Source of the DNA: Isoetes taiwanensis
Lineage: Eukaryota > Streptophyta > Lycopodiopsida > Isoetales > Isoetaceae
Length of the DNA stretch: 64,000 nt
NCBI GenBank assembly: GCA_021234155.1
Contig: JAJEKV010000028.1
Coordinates: 13,842,134 to 13,906,133, forward strand
Direction of reading: 5' to 3'
Both the position numbers and the translations under genes were made by a program. Under the pieces are notes generated by a model that searched no databases, was not told the DNA's origin, and saw only the letters and a list, made by a program, of their open reading frames with translations. Shown here one piece after another: positions 1 to 10,461 of the stretch (its first letter is position 1; each line of letters opens with the position of its first letter).

Positions 1-300
1 AATTTGCATATCGTCCTATCCCTATCGGTTCTCTGGCATTGCGAGTTGAGCTCGATCGCGATGCGTAGCGTAACTTTGTCCAGGCGGGCGAAACTCCTAG
101 ATTTGGAGGAGGCTCACATATTCTAATTCCGGTGGGTGGGGAACAATTCCCCCCCCCGATATATGCACGGCGAGGATTAAGCTCCCTCCCCCACCCATTC
201 AGCGGCGTCGTCTAGCGCGTCTCTCAAAGTGCTCGCAAATTTTGCATATCGTCCTATCCCTATCGGTTCTACGGCATTGCGAGTTGAGCTCGATGCGGTA
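1..300. repeat. Direct repeat of about 60 bp, two copies
   Basis: Positions 1-60 and about 237-297 carry nearly the same sequence, sharing the cores GCATATCGTCCTATCCCTAT and GGCATTGCGAGTTGAGCTCG. The copies lie about 236 bp apart, with a GC-rich spacer containing a C-run near 148-157. The first copy is cut by the window edge, so the full repeat may be larger. I see no coding potential. Nature unknown. Confidence 0.7.
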
Positions 301-459
301 TCTTCCATAATGAATTCGAATATTACTGCAAGACGTAATGTTTCAGAAATAAAACTTACATGTTTTGCTCATCCAATAACGTATCCTCGCGAGTGGTATG
401 TAATCGCAACGAGCTTGGGTGTCTGAAGTGGGAATCAGAGAAATGGCAGTGTTAACATA

Positions 460-895
460 GTTATTCATTAATTATACGTTACTTAACGAGCTTAATTAAT
501 AGCGAGCTTAATGTAATAGTTTTTCTTTGATTCTATATCTCCATAACATGTCCATAACTTGGCACGTTTAAGTAATCATCATAACCATATAGATATTTTA
601 TAATATATTTATGGGTTAACATGATTATATGATTAGCATAGGATGGTAGTGTTCACATAACTATCCATAATTATACGTTACAAATTATTTTTTGCATGTC
701 ACCTACAAAAATGGCATAATGCATAGCCCATCTCACAATGTGTGTAGTATGTCATGAGCTTAATATAATGGTTTTACTTTGAGTCCATACCTCCATAATA
801 TGTCCATAAAATGTGACATGTTTATATAATCATCATAAGCGTATAGATATCTCATAATACATCTACGGACTAACATGATTATATGACTAGCATAT
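460..895. repeat. AT-rich tandem duplication, unit about 252 bp
   Basis: A block starting GAGCTTAAT at 504 recurs, diverged, at 756. Both copies keep the same order of landmarks: a run like CTCCATAACATGTCCATAA, then TAATCATCATAA, a TATAGATAT box, and ACATGATTATATGA. The opening part (TTCACATAACTATCCATAATTATACG) also recurs. No ORF spans it. It looks like a decayed tandem duplication in AT-rich intergenic DNA. Confidence 0.7.
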
Positions 896-927
896 ATAGA
901 TATACAAAGTGATCAAGTCATCCGTAA

Positions 928-1329
928 TTATCCTTCTACTTCTGCTAGCATGGCAGCCTCGCTAGCCTCAACAATCTGCAACAGTCGGTGGAGACGGGTT
1001 AGCTGCGCAACGAGCCGTTTAATACTGATTGAAATAGTAATAGAACCCTTAGATACTTTATCTAGCTCTTCAGAGAGCCTGTCCACTTGCGTCTGCAATT
1101 TCCTAGTCATCGCCGGAGGAGGACGTTTCCTATGGGATGCTATATGCAGGGCAATCTGGTTTCGTGCATGCTTTTGAAGGTTTCCCTTCCTAACAGTCAT
1201 CCGAGGCACACTACGACTATTCTGCTCTTTCTCCAAATGCGCACCCGTATCAGGGATAACCGAGGACTCAGTAATCCCATTCTCTACTTCGGCTATAGAC
1301 TCAGGGGTCAGTTCTATCAATTCCGCCAT
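928..1329 (-). CDS. Hypothetical 133-residue protein, basic with a C-terminal helix
   Basis: I do not recognise this protein. The preferred start is the internal Met at 1329 (MAELIELTPES), because the 20 residues upstream of it in the longer frame are Cys/Phe-rich and do not look coding. The N-terminal third is acidic, the middle is Lys/Arg/His-rich (RKGNLQKHARNQ, HRKRPPP), and the last 60 residues have a heptad-like spacing of Leu/Ile (LQTQVDRLSEELDKV, RLVAQLTRLHRLLQIVEA), suggesting a coiled coil. No intron signals or neighbours support it. The even amino-acid composition is better than that of most random frames here. It could be a fragment of a transposon gag-like protein. Confidence 0.35.
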   Translation of the reverse strand: MAELIELTPESIAEVENGITESSVIPDTGAHLEKEQNSRSVPRMTVRKGNLQKHARNQIALHIASHRKRPPPAMTRKLQTQVDRLSEELDKVSKGSITISISIKRLVAQLTRLHRLLQIVEASEAAMLAEVEG

Positions 1330-1651
1330 ACTACAATGAAAGAGACAAAAGGTCATATTAAAATAGCTCCAACAAATTGCCAACCCCATAACTCAACTTG
1401 ACACTACATAGATGTTAAGTTCAATATTGAAATATTATAAAGGTACATTCAATGTTCGGATCAACTGGTAACCATAGATTCATGTGTCATTCATCGATCT
1501 AAGGGTGCGTAGCTATCTCTTGCAAATTCAATTTATTAATGCGGGTATGTCTTGGCTGGGTTTAGACTACGTGGATAGATGGTATTATTAAAGAATGGCG
1601 TCTTGCTTGGATTAGACTATAAATGCGGTCATGTTTCAAAGTTTATTACTG

Positions 1652-1758
1652 TTCATGATTGGCTAAGATATTGACATTATTCTGAATTGAATCCATTTGA
1701 TATATTCTAGGTGTTGTTGTTAAAAACCCGTTTTTTCATGATTGGCTAAGATATTGAC
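1652..1758. repeat. 24-bp direct repeat
   Basis: TTCATGATTGGCTAAGATAT followed by TGAC occurs at 1652 and again at 1735. Nearby TATATTCTAG also occurs twice (about 1702 and 1831). The remaining sequence between 1400 and 2070 shows no convincing ORF or RNA gene. Confidence 0.6.
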
Positions 1759-2078
1759 CAGTTTATTGGAATTTAATGCCAATTAGCTGTAGCATGTCAA
1801 CAATTGAATCCGGTTTGTCTTGCTTGTGTGCTATATATTCTAGTTGTTTTCCATGCAACTCTTAAAAGGGAGATGGGTTTCAAAGAAGATCATATGGCTC
1901 CAAAGAAGAAGGAAAGTTTGAGGAGATGATCTTTGGTTGTTTTGAAGATTATCTTCAAAAATCGGGGGGATTTTGGCCAAAATGACAAGGACGGCTCAAA
2001 TTGATGATCTACGGTTGTTTTGAAGTGGTGGTTGATTGATTTTGGATTGATGAGCAAGGAGATTGTTGGAATGGATTT

Positions 2079-2252
2079 ATGGAAGACAATGTGGGCGATT
2101 GCCATGGAATCATGGAAGATAAAGCAGCCAAGCATGATCACGGTGGCTCTATCATTGATGTGAATGAGGATGAATTGGATGACTTGATTCTTCGGGATCT
2201 TGACTTTGAACTACACGAAGAGATTGAAGCATTTGAACTAACCAACTATTAG
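2079..2252 (+). CDS. Small acidic ORF, 57 residues, or last exon of an unknown gene
   Basis: An open frame runs from ATG at 2079 to TAG at 2250-2252. The upstream frame stays open back to a TGA near 2036, with the residues FWIDEQGDCWNGF before the Met, so this could be an exon rather than a complete gene. The product is strongly acidic (SIIDVNEDELDDLILRDLDF, then LHEEIEAFELTNY). This composition is unusual for random AT-rich DNA and recalls the acidic C-terminal tails of transposon or transcription-related proteins. I recognise no family. A second ATG at codon 12 (GIMEDK) is equally possible. Confidence 0.35.
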   Translation: MEDNVGDCHGIMEDKAAKHDHGGSIIDVNEDELDDLILRDLDFELHEEIEAFELTNY

Positions 2253-2259
2253 GAAGAGA

Positions 2260-3400
2260 GGCCTGATCTTCTTTGTCTTACCATATTTACTTGGACATGA
2301 CAATGTCATCATTTTGCAATAAATTTGCCTTTGTTTAAATCCTTCTTTGGAGAAGTTGATGAATATGGCCGTTGTAAGATCTGCACGAAAAGAATGCCCG
2401 TGTCGTGGAATACTCATGTTAGCTTGAGGGAAGTTGGCTGAGGGAAGATATCTTAGCTTGAGGCAATGAGAATGATGAGATAAGGGCAGTTGGCTGAGTA
2501 CATATCTAAAAAACTCATGGAAAGTTTCATGACCATCTGCTTAATTTTGATGTATAACTAGTGGGTACTTTACTAACAGTAATATATGGCGGATTAATAT
2601 GTGTAAGATACTGCATCAAGTCTATCTTCTGGTGCATTACCTCTGTCTTTGTTCTTATTGCCTTGTTGATCTTTAGGAAAAATCATTCCTGTTTACAACC
2701 TCCTCAATTAATTTTCGTCTATGACTGTAACTTTCTGGTGTACTTATAACGTCCACTATGAAGCAGAATACATTTTTTACGGAGCTCTTTCAAGCAAATC
2801 TGGTTTTATTCCTTTTCTCAGTGAGTCTGGACTGAATCTTCCTCCTCTCACAATTTTTGGCTGACTTCCATTTTAATTGGTTCAAACAGGGCCAATTGTT
2901 TTATATGTACAGACTACAGAATCATTCAATGCCACTTGTGGGCTCGAGAAAAAAATTTTTGGCGATGTATGTTGGTTGGACATGATTCTATCATGCGGAA
3001 TTATATCTCGGCAATTTTATCACATTAGGTGGGTGAATGATTTTATGTTGCAATTAGTCAATGTTTGCAAGGGTCTTTGATGATAGATAAGGATTTTAAT
3101 AGGATCTGTTTTGTCTAAAGATAAATAATTGTTTTTGTACTCTAGTTTCTTGGGTTAGTATGAAAATGCTTAAATGTTTGACATGCCGTGTTCGAAATTG
3201 GCGGTCTGAGAGGATTTCCCATTTTCAATCATGTCTCATCGCCTCTTGAACATGCCTTTTGAGAATTACCTTTGCCTATGCGAAAGAAAATTGCAGCGGA
3301 ATATATAATCTTTCTGAGCTAGGTATTGTTCCATCTTCTTTTGGAACTCAATCTCTTTTACTGCACCTCTTTCCTACGAAAAGGGAATAAAGATTTTTTA
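2260..3400. other. Intergenic, no supported gene
   Basis: This stretch contains only short frames with biased composition (for example 2561-2749, hydrophobic, and 2877-3080). No splice sites, domain motifs or repeats were found that would justify a gene call. Confidence 0.5.
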
Positions 3401-3679
3401 AAAACACTGTGTTGATTTTGATTTTCGGCTCAAACTATAGATTTCTGAAGATTTGCAAAAATGCATCCCGATGCATAGAGAGGAAGATGGTAACCTTGGA
3501 GGAGGCGGGAAAGGCGTATTCTTCAGCGCCAATCGAAAAATTCCCGCCGATTCGGGAATCCTAAGGGGCGATGCATCCCGAATCAAAAGGCGGCCGCCCA
3601 AATTTGTGAAACAAAATAGGAAAGAGGACGGATTTGCATGTTTGAGCGAGCTTTTTGAGGCGAACTTCGCCCAGGGGAA

Positions 3680-3885
3680 CCGTCCGAAGTTTTTTTTCCC
3701 TTTTTTTTCAAGGGCACGTGTCGATCTCAGGATTTGTTTCATCAAACGGACCTATATAAGCGGGGAACGTCCGAAGTTTTTTTTCCTTCTTTTTCAAGGG
3801 CTCGTGTCGAACCCAGCTTTTTCAAGGGCACGTGTCGAACCCAGGTTTTTTTCTCATCAAAGAAAATAAGCGGGGAACATCCTTT
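3680..3885. repeat. Degenerate tandem repeat with CACGTGTCGA boxes, unit about 85 bp
   Basis: The unit begins GTCCGAAGTTTTTTTTCC, passes through a pyrimidine run and TTTCAAGGGCACGTGTCGA, and ends with TCATCAAA and ATAAGCGGGGAAC. Copies start near 3683 and 3769, with a short partial one near 3818 and a final ATAAGCGGGGAAC near 3868. CACGTG is the G-box core; here it sits in the repeat (once as CTCGTG). TATATAAG at about 3751 and TTTATATATGG at about 3882 resemble TATA boxes, so this may be a repeat-derived promoter such as an LTR. Confidence 0.55.
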
Positions 3886-4094
3886 ATATATGGTTTGATT
3901 ATGCACAAGGACCCCTTATTCTAATGTTTATAACAAAAAGGTTTAACCTTTAAACAAAAAAGGGGCAGAATGGGCGTCAAACAACAAGGGAAAGATGAGA
4001 CGAGGACTAGACGGACCAAACTCAAGCCAAGCACAACCAACTTACACACCAGAACCTTTTGTTATTAATGTCTAATAATATGCAACGAGAGCTG

Positions 4095-4448
4095 TCGGAT
4101 GGGCATATTTGCCCTTTATTCCTTGATCTGGACCATACATAGCAATCCTCGTTTGTGGGGTATGCATGTACAAGTTTTTGTATACTGTATATTAAGATTT
4201 GCAAAATACTATAAGGTTTGAGAGAATGTACTTAATGGTGTTAATTTTGTACATGTATTGTAAATATATTTTTGAGGCTCCCGCTGCCCTACGTAACCCC
4301 CGTGTGAATATGCACCCAAACCAAAGGGGGTTTAAGAGGGATTTTAATTTAAATGTGTTAAATGCAATGGTTTGTGTTAATCATGTTAATGGTAGTTGTG
4401 TGTTGATTGTTATATTAAAAAAAATTTTGGGCCCTTCGGGCCCTAACT
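4095..4448 (+). repeat. Dispersed repeat A, copy 1 (inverted partner at 27960-28310)
   Basis: Landmarks in order are a block around CCTCGTTTGTGGGGTATGCA, a GATTTGCAAAATACTATA box, GCTGCCCTACGTAACCCCCG, TGTGAATATGCACCCAAACC, a TTTAATTTAAATGTG box, and a terminal TTTTGGGCCCTTCGGGCCC, which is palindromic. The same order occurs in reverse complement at 27960-28310. No ORF is conserved. It is probably a small non-autonomous transposon or a fragment of one; no target-site duplication was resolved. Confidence 0.7.
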
Positions 4449-4464
4449 AAAGCAAATATAGGAA

Positions 4465-4545
4465 AACTTTATGGTCTTGTATTAATAATGTTAATGTTAG
4501 TTATATGTTGGTAGTTAAAAAAAAAATTTTGGGCCCTAACAAAAT
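4465..4545 (+). repeat. Second partial copy of the repeat A terminus
   Basis: AATAATGTTAATGTTAGTTA through TTTTGGGCCCTAAC repeats the last about 80 bp of the neighbouring element, with only one half of its GGGCCC palindrome. This suggests a tandem duplication or a nested partial insertion. Confidence 0.55.
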
Positions 4546-4549
4546 CAGA

Positions 4550-5170
4550 CAAAGAAAACAAGACAAACGCATTGAAAAAAAACTAAGGTGCTGCACCATA
4601 TACTCAAGTTATAAAAAGCATTTTAGAATTTGCCAAATCACATACTCAAGTTATAGAGAGTGTTTTAAAATATGCCACATAGTTAAAGTACTTGTTTGTT
4701 ATGGTTTCAAAACATGGACACTGCATTACACTCCACATCCATAGGCTAACCTCAGAATATGTAGTATAATATTAGGGACCAGGAACTCTAAAAACAAATC
4801 CACCCAGAGCTCCTTTGTTTCCAACCCATTTGGATTTTGAAATTTGTTAATATTAAACACCAAAAAATGCAAAATTTGTTGGTTAACACTTCTATAGCTT
4901 CAAACATAAACAAAATTATAGAAATATCCCCAGTCATATGAACACTAAAATCCTGCATAAATGAGTAGTTAACTATCTAAAATAATAATAGTAAATTGAG
5001 GTTATGATGATGTTTCCAGAAGTCAAAATCCACCTTCAATATCTTGTCACGGAAATACTACGCAAGTCCTTAAATTCTGCAAAAGAAAGAATATGTCAGA
5101 CCATCCAAATTCTCATAAAATGAGTAACGCCATTTAGTCTGGCAATGCAAATACTAGAACGCAACATACT
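4550..5170. other. AT-rich intergenic, no gene seen
   Basis: Only a local repetition of ATACTCAAGTTATA is visible, at about 4600 and 4642. No coding or RNA signal. Confidence 0.5.
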
Positions 5171-5176
5171 ACTAGA

Positions 5177-5272
5177 ATGCAACATACTACTGCTCTTGTA
5201 AAAGCAAGTGCCTAGTCTAGGAAAATGCAACATACTACTGCTCTTGTAAAAGCAAGTGCCTAGTCTAGGAAA
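5177..5272. repeat. Perfect 48-bp tandem duplication
   Basis: Unit 1 (5177-5224) and unit 2 (5225-5272) match throughout, both starting ATGCAACATACTACTGCTCT and ending CCTAGTCTAGGAAA. A third partial start (GCAACATACTACTAGA) precedes them at 5161. The end of the unit contains the palindrome CCTAGTCTAGG. Confidence 0.85.
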
Positions 5273-5447
5273 TAAACTAACACAGTTTTGCATTGCCAAG
5301 GGTATACAGCAGCCCATGCAGAACAAGAGCAAGGAAGAAGAACCTGGTGAAGAAGCTTTGACTACAGTAATAGCATTGGAGCTGTGTTTGGTGGAAGTTT
5401 CAATCTTAATGGATAAAGTTTTCTGGTCCCTGGAATGCATCCACAGA

Positions 5448-5723
5448 CTATAAAATCCTCCTCGTCAACGTTAAGTTCCTCAACAATACTTTCTTGCCAG
5501 TCATTCCAAACAGAAAAGGAGAACTGCAGGCTGCTAAGTAACCATGGTAACAGCTTTTTAACCTTATTTTTGTAGTGTTATGAACATGTTCAACATGCCA
5601 TATCCCCATTTCGCTACCAACATCACGATTTGGAGAGACATTGGTCTGATCCTCATCAGCATATAAGTACTTCCCATGATGACCCAGGAGTCTCACAGTT
5701 TTTGCACCCTCGAAACATTCCAT
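5448..5723 (-). pseudogene. DUF569 (fascin-like beta-trefoil) protein, N-terminal fragment
   Basis: The first about 78 residues match the N-terminal half of the plant DUF569 family: MECFEGAKTVRLLGHHGKYL, then YADEDQ, a WHVEHV strand, IRLKSCYHGYLAA and PFLFGMTGKKVL. In this family the motifs RLRSHHDKYL, IRLKSCYGKYL and LLGMTGKKV are characteristic. A full member should continue with a second repeat. Here the frame ends 13 residues after GKKV, while a different frame remains open for about 50 residues (WQESIVEELNVDEEDF onward) to about 5310. This looks like a truncated or frameshifted gene fragment, although an unresolved intron is possible. DUF569 proteins are plant-specific with poorly known function. 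Confidence 0.7.
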
Positions 5724-6121
5724 GCTGTTAAAAAGAAAACAAATTTAAGTCTATATCTAGCAGGCATATATAAAGCAACAATTATATCTACATCAAAGTC
5801 TTCCACAGTTCATGCCGCTGCCTTAAAATACAATAAAGCATGATAACCCTGCTCTACAATGATCAAGCAGTCTAGCAGATATACTTCTAGGTATTGAAAA
5901 ATATGTAATGCCACAGTAAATAGCACGTTTCTGGAGAAATTTTTCCTATAAACATAAGATTCGGAATCAAAGAGGGGTAGTAAAAATCATAGGTTTCTGG
6001 AAAGAGTTTACAAACGCATTGCAATTTAGAAGATGTCAATCAATGCCTGCAAGGAAGAAGAGGACCAAAGAATGCAGCAGCAGGGAGGATGATGAAGAAT
6101 CGAATCTTTGGGTCTAAGAAA

Positions 6122-6403
6122 ATGGGCATTCCCCGTGGTCCGCTTTGGAGAGTTTAGGCCAGGATTATCGCCAGAACGAGGGATAGCAAGAAGGTGAGAG
6201 CAATTTTCTGGTCGCGGTTATTGGGTCCTCTGCCGCATGCGGATCTGAAAGTGTTCGCGAGGGAGACGAGAATCCCCAAGCCGGGCAATATAGCTATGTC
6301 TAGACAAAGCAGTGAACCCATCTGTGTCGAATCACAAAATGAAAGGCTTGAAACTCACCACAGCAATCATAGAATTAAAAAAGGGGCCTGCTGGTCAAGC
6401 TAA
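6122..6403 (+). pseudogene. Short basic hypothetical ORF broken by one in-frame TAG
   Basis: From ATG at 6122 the frame reads MGIPRGPLWRV, then TAG at 6155-6157, then continues ARIIARTRDSKKVRAIFWSR and LLGPLPHADLKVFARETRI to a stop at 6401-6403. The residues on both sides of the TAG are Arg/Lys-rich and continuous in character, so I read it as one coding unit with a nonsense mutation (or a stop misread from a tryptophan-like codon). I cannot assign a family. An internal Met at 6194 would give a 69-residue product without the stop. Confidence 0.3.
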
Positions 6404-6699
6404 CCCGGGATAGTTGGACTTGAAGCCAAAGATTGGAGATGCAATCACTTATCAGAAGCAGAGGTCTTCGACCTAAATCGCTCCAACAAGATTGTGGCCA
6501 TCTCCAGCACAAATCGTATAACAAGGACGAAATCTCCAGCTGGAATGCACATGTTTTGTCGAGCTCCAATAACCAAACGGCACAAACAAAACCTACTAGA
6601 CCGTGTTAGCTTTTATGCCCCTGTTCTACACGTATCTTTAAAAGCTCCAAAAGCTCCAGATATGGCTGAATTTATTTGATATACCCCTGCCAGACCTAT

Positions 6700-8104
6700 C
6701 TTATCTTATATTATAATGTTTTATTATAAGTAATGGATCACGCCCTAAATTGGACGGCTGAGATCGTTCAATCAAATAGGACGGCTTAGATGTTACGTTT
6801 TTAACTTGCTTTAGGTTTTTTCTTCAAGAGCAACGTGGGCCACCTGCTCGATCCCTTCTCTAGCCGTGGAGGTGGATCAACCGCCGCTTATGGCTTGGGC
6901 GTGGCTATGGCGGAAGCTAAGTCGGGAACGACCAATAACCCTAGACGAAGACAGATGGAGTGATGCCCCCGCCGCTTGTTCCGAGAGACGGATCCGATGG
7001 GCTTTGGTGGCTAGGGTAGAGCCCTCTTTACCCGTTTTTACTTTATTATATATGGGATCTGGATATGGCGGTACAAGGACTTGCAAGGATCTTTAGAAAA
7101 CGTATGTCTCTCTCTCTCTCCACGGTGTTGTTGGGTTTCTATAGTTTTCAATAAGTCGATAGTGGAGGCCATTGTTAAATTTGACCAGATTTAGTTATTT
7201 TTAGCTCTAAAGTTTTTTGTTTCTCATTTATACTTCTTTTGGAATGGATTTGAGATGTGTCGAAGCCTTAAACTTCCTGGATCGTTACCTAGCATCCTTT
7301 GTTTTGATTATCATTTTCTTCAAAGCCTATAAGCTCAAAACTAGATTTAGCAAAGACAAAGATTCTCGCAAATTATACGAGGATTGATCTCTATGATCTT
7401 TATGCAAAGTTATTGCTTAGGCAGGCTTTTGCTAGGACATTATACTTGGAACATATGAATACAATACTTGGGTTCTAGCATTTGGAACATGTCAAGTGAA
7501 GATAATCTTATACTTATGGACCGTGATTTAACAAGGAGACCTCATAACACCTCAACTTATTAGTCTTATCATGGAGAAAAGCGAAGATTGGTTTCAACAG
7601 ATTATCAAGAAGTCGATAAGTCTAAAAACATGAAGGTTAAAAACAGCTAGCTTCAAAGGGAATACCAGCAAAGGAAGCAAGAAAAGCCGGAGAAGATCAG
7701 CCTTCCAATGTTATATGAAGCAAAAAAGTTGCCGCAAAAAATAGAATATTGAGAATCATTATAAAAGCAATTGCCGATGATGCTTCCGACCTGCCAGCGT
7801 TACCATAATCTTCTAAAGCATGAATGCTTTGGCGCCTAGCTCCATTTTTTTTCTAAGACTTATGGTGACCAAAGCTCCCACCAAGTGGATTCTTGAGCGG
7901 TTCGGGCGATGCTTCATGGTAGCTGGGCTTAATTTGTCACACAACAGAGTAAGATTCATCAGAGAATTGTTGTTTCATTAACCCATAAGACTTTAACTAA
8001 TTTTCTGTCTGTTTGATTCGCAGCAAATCATTCAGGCAAGCTCTAATTCGGCAAGCTACGGCAATAGAATGTTTTGCAATGAGGTATTAATCTATTTTTT
8101 GATC
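6700..8104. other. Intergenic with a (CT)n run; no gene supported
   Basis: A (TC)n microsatellite lies at about 7107-7121. GACGGCT-GAGAT type boxes occur twice (about 6759 and 6781). Frames at 6866-7096 overlap on both strands and lack recognisable motifs. 7380-8100 may be the eroded interior of the Gypsy element that follows, but no polyprotein motif is readable. Confidence 0.4.
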
Positions 8105-8275
8105 ATTACAAGTCATTTCAAACTTGATCACTTTGAACATGACAACGTCTGTGTGACTTATAATCTCACGCTATCTCTTTAAGGAGGGAAGACTTCCTTC
8201 CAACATACGCTGTGTTGCCCTGCAACAAGAGTAGTCTTGATGCTGAGGACAACATCATTTTAAAGGTGGGGAGAA
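8105..8275 (+). mobile_element. Ty3/Gypsy element: pol C-terminal tail and polypurine tract
   Basis: A short frame reads SSLDAEDNIILKVGRM and stops at the following LTR, which resembles the acidic tail typical of Gypsy polyproteins. The purine run AAAGGTGGGGAGAA abuts the LTR and fits a polypurine tract for plus-strand priming. The same block, inverted, is at 37773-37948, where the equivalent residues read SSLDLEDNIILKVGRM. The rest of pol is missing or unrecognisable upstream. Confidence 0.65.
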
Positions 8276-9890
8276 TGTGACGTTCCACATATTTATACGC
8301 CTTTTTAAGTATAAATATATGACACGTCACTATGAATAATTAATGGCATCTTAATTATTCATAACCTAAGGTTAGCTATGTTAATAATAATTATTAAAGT
8401 GGAAACCTAACCTTAAACCCTAATTCGAATTTAGGGCTTAACCTAATATTAAAAAGGGCTAAAATATCAAATTAGTTAATATTAGCCAACCCAGAGCTAC
8501 CACCTGGCCCAAATTGATTGGGCAAGGGAGAGTTGCTAACTTGGGACCCAAATTGGGGTTTTGTACCCCCAGTTGCCCCAATTCGAATTGGGGGAGGTTG
8601 GTGGAGGAGGAGCTGCTGTTCCTCCATGTTCCAGCCGGAGGGATGGAGAACCCGAGCGATAGTGGGCCTAGCTATAATCCCTAAGTTAGTAATGTAGATA
8701 GCTTGGATTCCTAGATAGTCATAGGACTAACCCTTGTATGATTAGAAGGTAGCTAGGAGTAACTCTTGTATGATAGATGTATGGTTAATCTCTATTTTAT
8801 GTTCTATTCGAAGCTATGGATGGAGATGTATAAGGATAGCTTTCTTTTCTGTTCCCCCGGTTGTATGGGTAAAAAGGGAGGGGGAGGGGTAGAGACCTAA
8901 AGGCCATCTAGAAGAAGAGATGCTCCTAGATAGAACCCTTAAAACCCAGTAAATGCGGCCTGTGCACAAGAGCCAACCTAGCTGTGGATGCTATGATGTG
9001 GTTCAAAGACCGTGATAACGAAATGATGGTGAATGAATCGGGGTGGGGTCTTGCCTAGCGCGCACTGGGACTCCTATAGTGTGCTAGGGCTTATAGCCGG
9101 GTCAACGTGTGTGTGGGCGGGCATGGGTCCCACACTCTCTCGGGCCTGAGGGTGGGAGCCTATATGGCTGCCTGGGGCTCGAATGGGTCGGGTGAGCCAA
9201 ACTTTAGATTTAGGGGAGTAAGTCGGTAACGGGATGCGGGGTCACTAAGGGAGCATCGTGTTCTCTAGCACACCCGTGGATCTGTCATGCTCTGGGGAGG
9301 AGACGCCTCTGACCACCTCATCGGACCGGGAGATGTAACCCGGAGTAGTCCCGGGGTGATTCCTTGGGATTGTGTCTCCGTGAGGGCTACAAGCACGCCA
9401 TAGCATGATTCAAATTATCCGCGCAAAGTGTGCACGTGAGGGGCGGATGGAGCCGGACTACCCTAGCCATTGTCTTATGCCAGCTAACGCCATGTTATAC
9501 CTGCAATCATGCGGTTATCTTGAGGCCCCGACCGTCAGTCACCCCCATGGAGTCTGAGCCCGGGGTAGAGCCCTTAGTTATGGTGTATTTCCTTTGTTAT
9601 GTTAGTATTCTGTTGTAGTTATATTGATGGTGATGGGCCACCCTTTGTGGTGGTATATTATTTATTAGTATTTTTGCTAGGTGCTAACATGTATGTACGC
9701 TTCCGCTATATAGGCTTCCCATAGAAGGCGTGGGACGAATGACACCTCCGTGTCCTTCACCTGGACGCTTGGCCATCACAAGTGGTCCGAGTCAGACGGA
9801 GGGCCTTTCCGTGGTGATGGATTCGCCATGGGAGGGGAATTTCCTGTATTTATACGATGGGAGCATCGTGTGGATTCGGGGAGCGTCACA
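8276..9890 (+). repeat. Gypsy LTR, 1615 bp, copy 1
   Basis: The LTR begins TGTGACGTTCC directly after the polypurine tract and ends GGAGCGTCACA, giving the expected inverted ends TGTGACG and CGTCACA. Near-complete copies lie inverted at 36166-37772 and about 60183-61771, which fixes the boundaries. Notable internal parts are an AT-rich head with several TAATTATTA-type stretches, a G-rich centre (about 8860-9400) and TATTTATACGATGG near the end. Frames inside it, such as 9430-9618 and 9730-9972, are not genes. Confidence 0.85.
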
Positions 9891-10207
9891 ATATGATAGA
9901 TTAGGTATTGCTTGTTCTTGCTTTCGTAGCGTCGTGTCATTATGTATTCTCCGTAGTTTGTTGGTACGTTGATTTTACAGTTTTGATTTCTTTGCTTTAT
10001 GCATTCCAGTTGTCCCAGCGTCTCTTGGGCCCCTTTCCCCGCTACTTGCATTGGCATCCCACCTCGTCTCATGCTTGCTAAATTTTTCTTGGCATTGAGG
10101 TACGCCTGACAGTCTCTCGTGCCCTTGGCCTATGATGGAGTTTGAGGTAGGTTCCTCTTTGTGTCAGATGATGCCATTTGTGCATAAGGACCTTTGCCTA
10201 GAATGCT

Positions 10208-10238
10208 ATGGTTCTCTTCTTATATAGAAGAGAACCAT
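10208..10238 (+). other. Perfect 13-bp-stem hairpin
   Basis: The arms are ATGGTTCTCTTCT and AGAAGAGAACCAT with a 5-nt TATAT loop. It is retained with perfect arms in the inverted copy at 35816-35846 (loop ATATA). A related imperfect hairpin (CGATTCTATAG / CAATAGAATCG) lies at about 11758-11780 beside a second diverged copy of the same flanking text (TTTGTGCATAAGGACCTTT). Confidence 0.85.
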
Positions 10239-10344
10239 CATTATAGGGAAAGGGATGCCAGTTTTGACGCCAGCTCTCCTTTCAGACCCAGGCTTTCTTT
10301 GGAACACGCCTGCTATAGTGCAGGCTTTCTTTGGCCCTTTCTCC

Positions 10345-10352
10345 TATAAAAG
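10345..10352 (+). promoter_or_regulatory. TATA box in the repeat (TATAAAAG)
   Basis: TATAAAAG lies 107 bp downstream of the hairpin and is kept in the inverted copy (35700-35707 on the minus strand). It is followed after about 30 nt by CATCGGCATTTCC, a plausible start-site region. It could drive transcription of the repeat; this is an inference from position and conservation only. Confidence 0.5.
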
Positions 10353-10461
10353 CCTTGTGCCCCCATCGGCATTTCCTCTGAGCTGAATCTTGTTGTTGTA
10401 CAAAGTTCTCCCCCTCCCACCTCTTGTTCTGCTACATAGGTTTTACTTTTTTGTTCAGTGT

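Noticed and set aside
1-300. Pair of LTRs flanking a small element
   Set aside because: The repeats are only about 60 bp, lack TG...CA ends, and one is cut by the window edge.
5096-5440. 114-residue minus-strand ORF with internal repeats (FPRLGTCFYKSSSML)
   Set aside because: The repeats follow directly from the 48-bp DNA duplication, and there is no other support for coding.
9430-9972. ORFs of 62 and 80 residues inside LTR copy 1
   Set aside because: They lie in an LTR, contain no motif, and are not preserved in the other two LTR copies.
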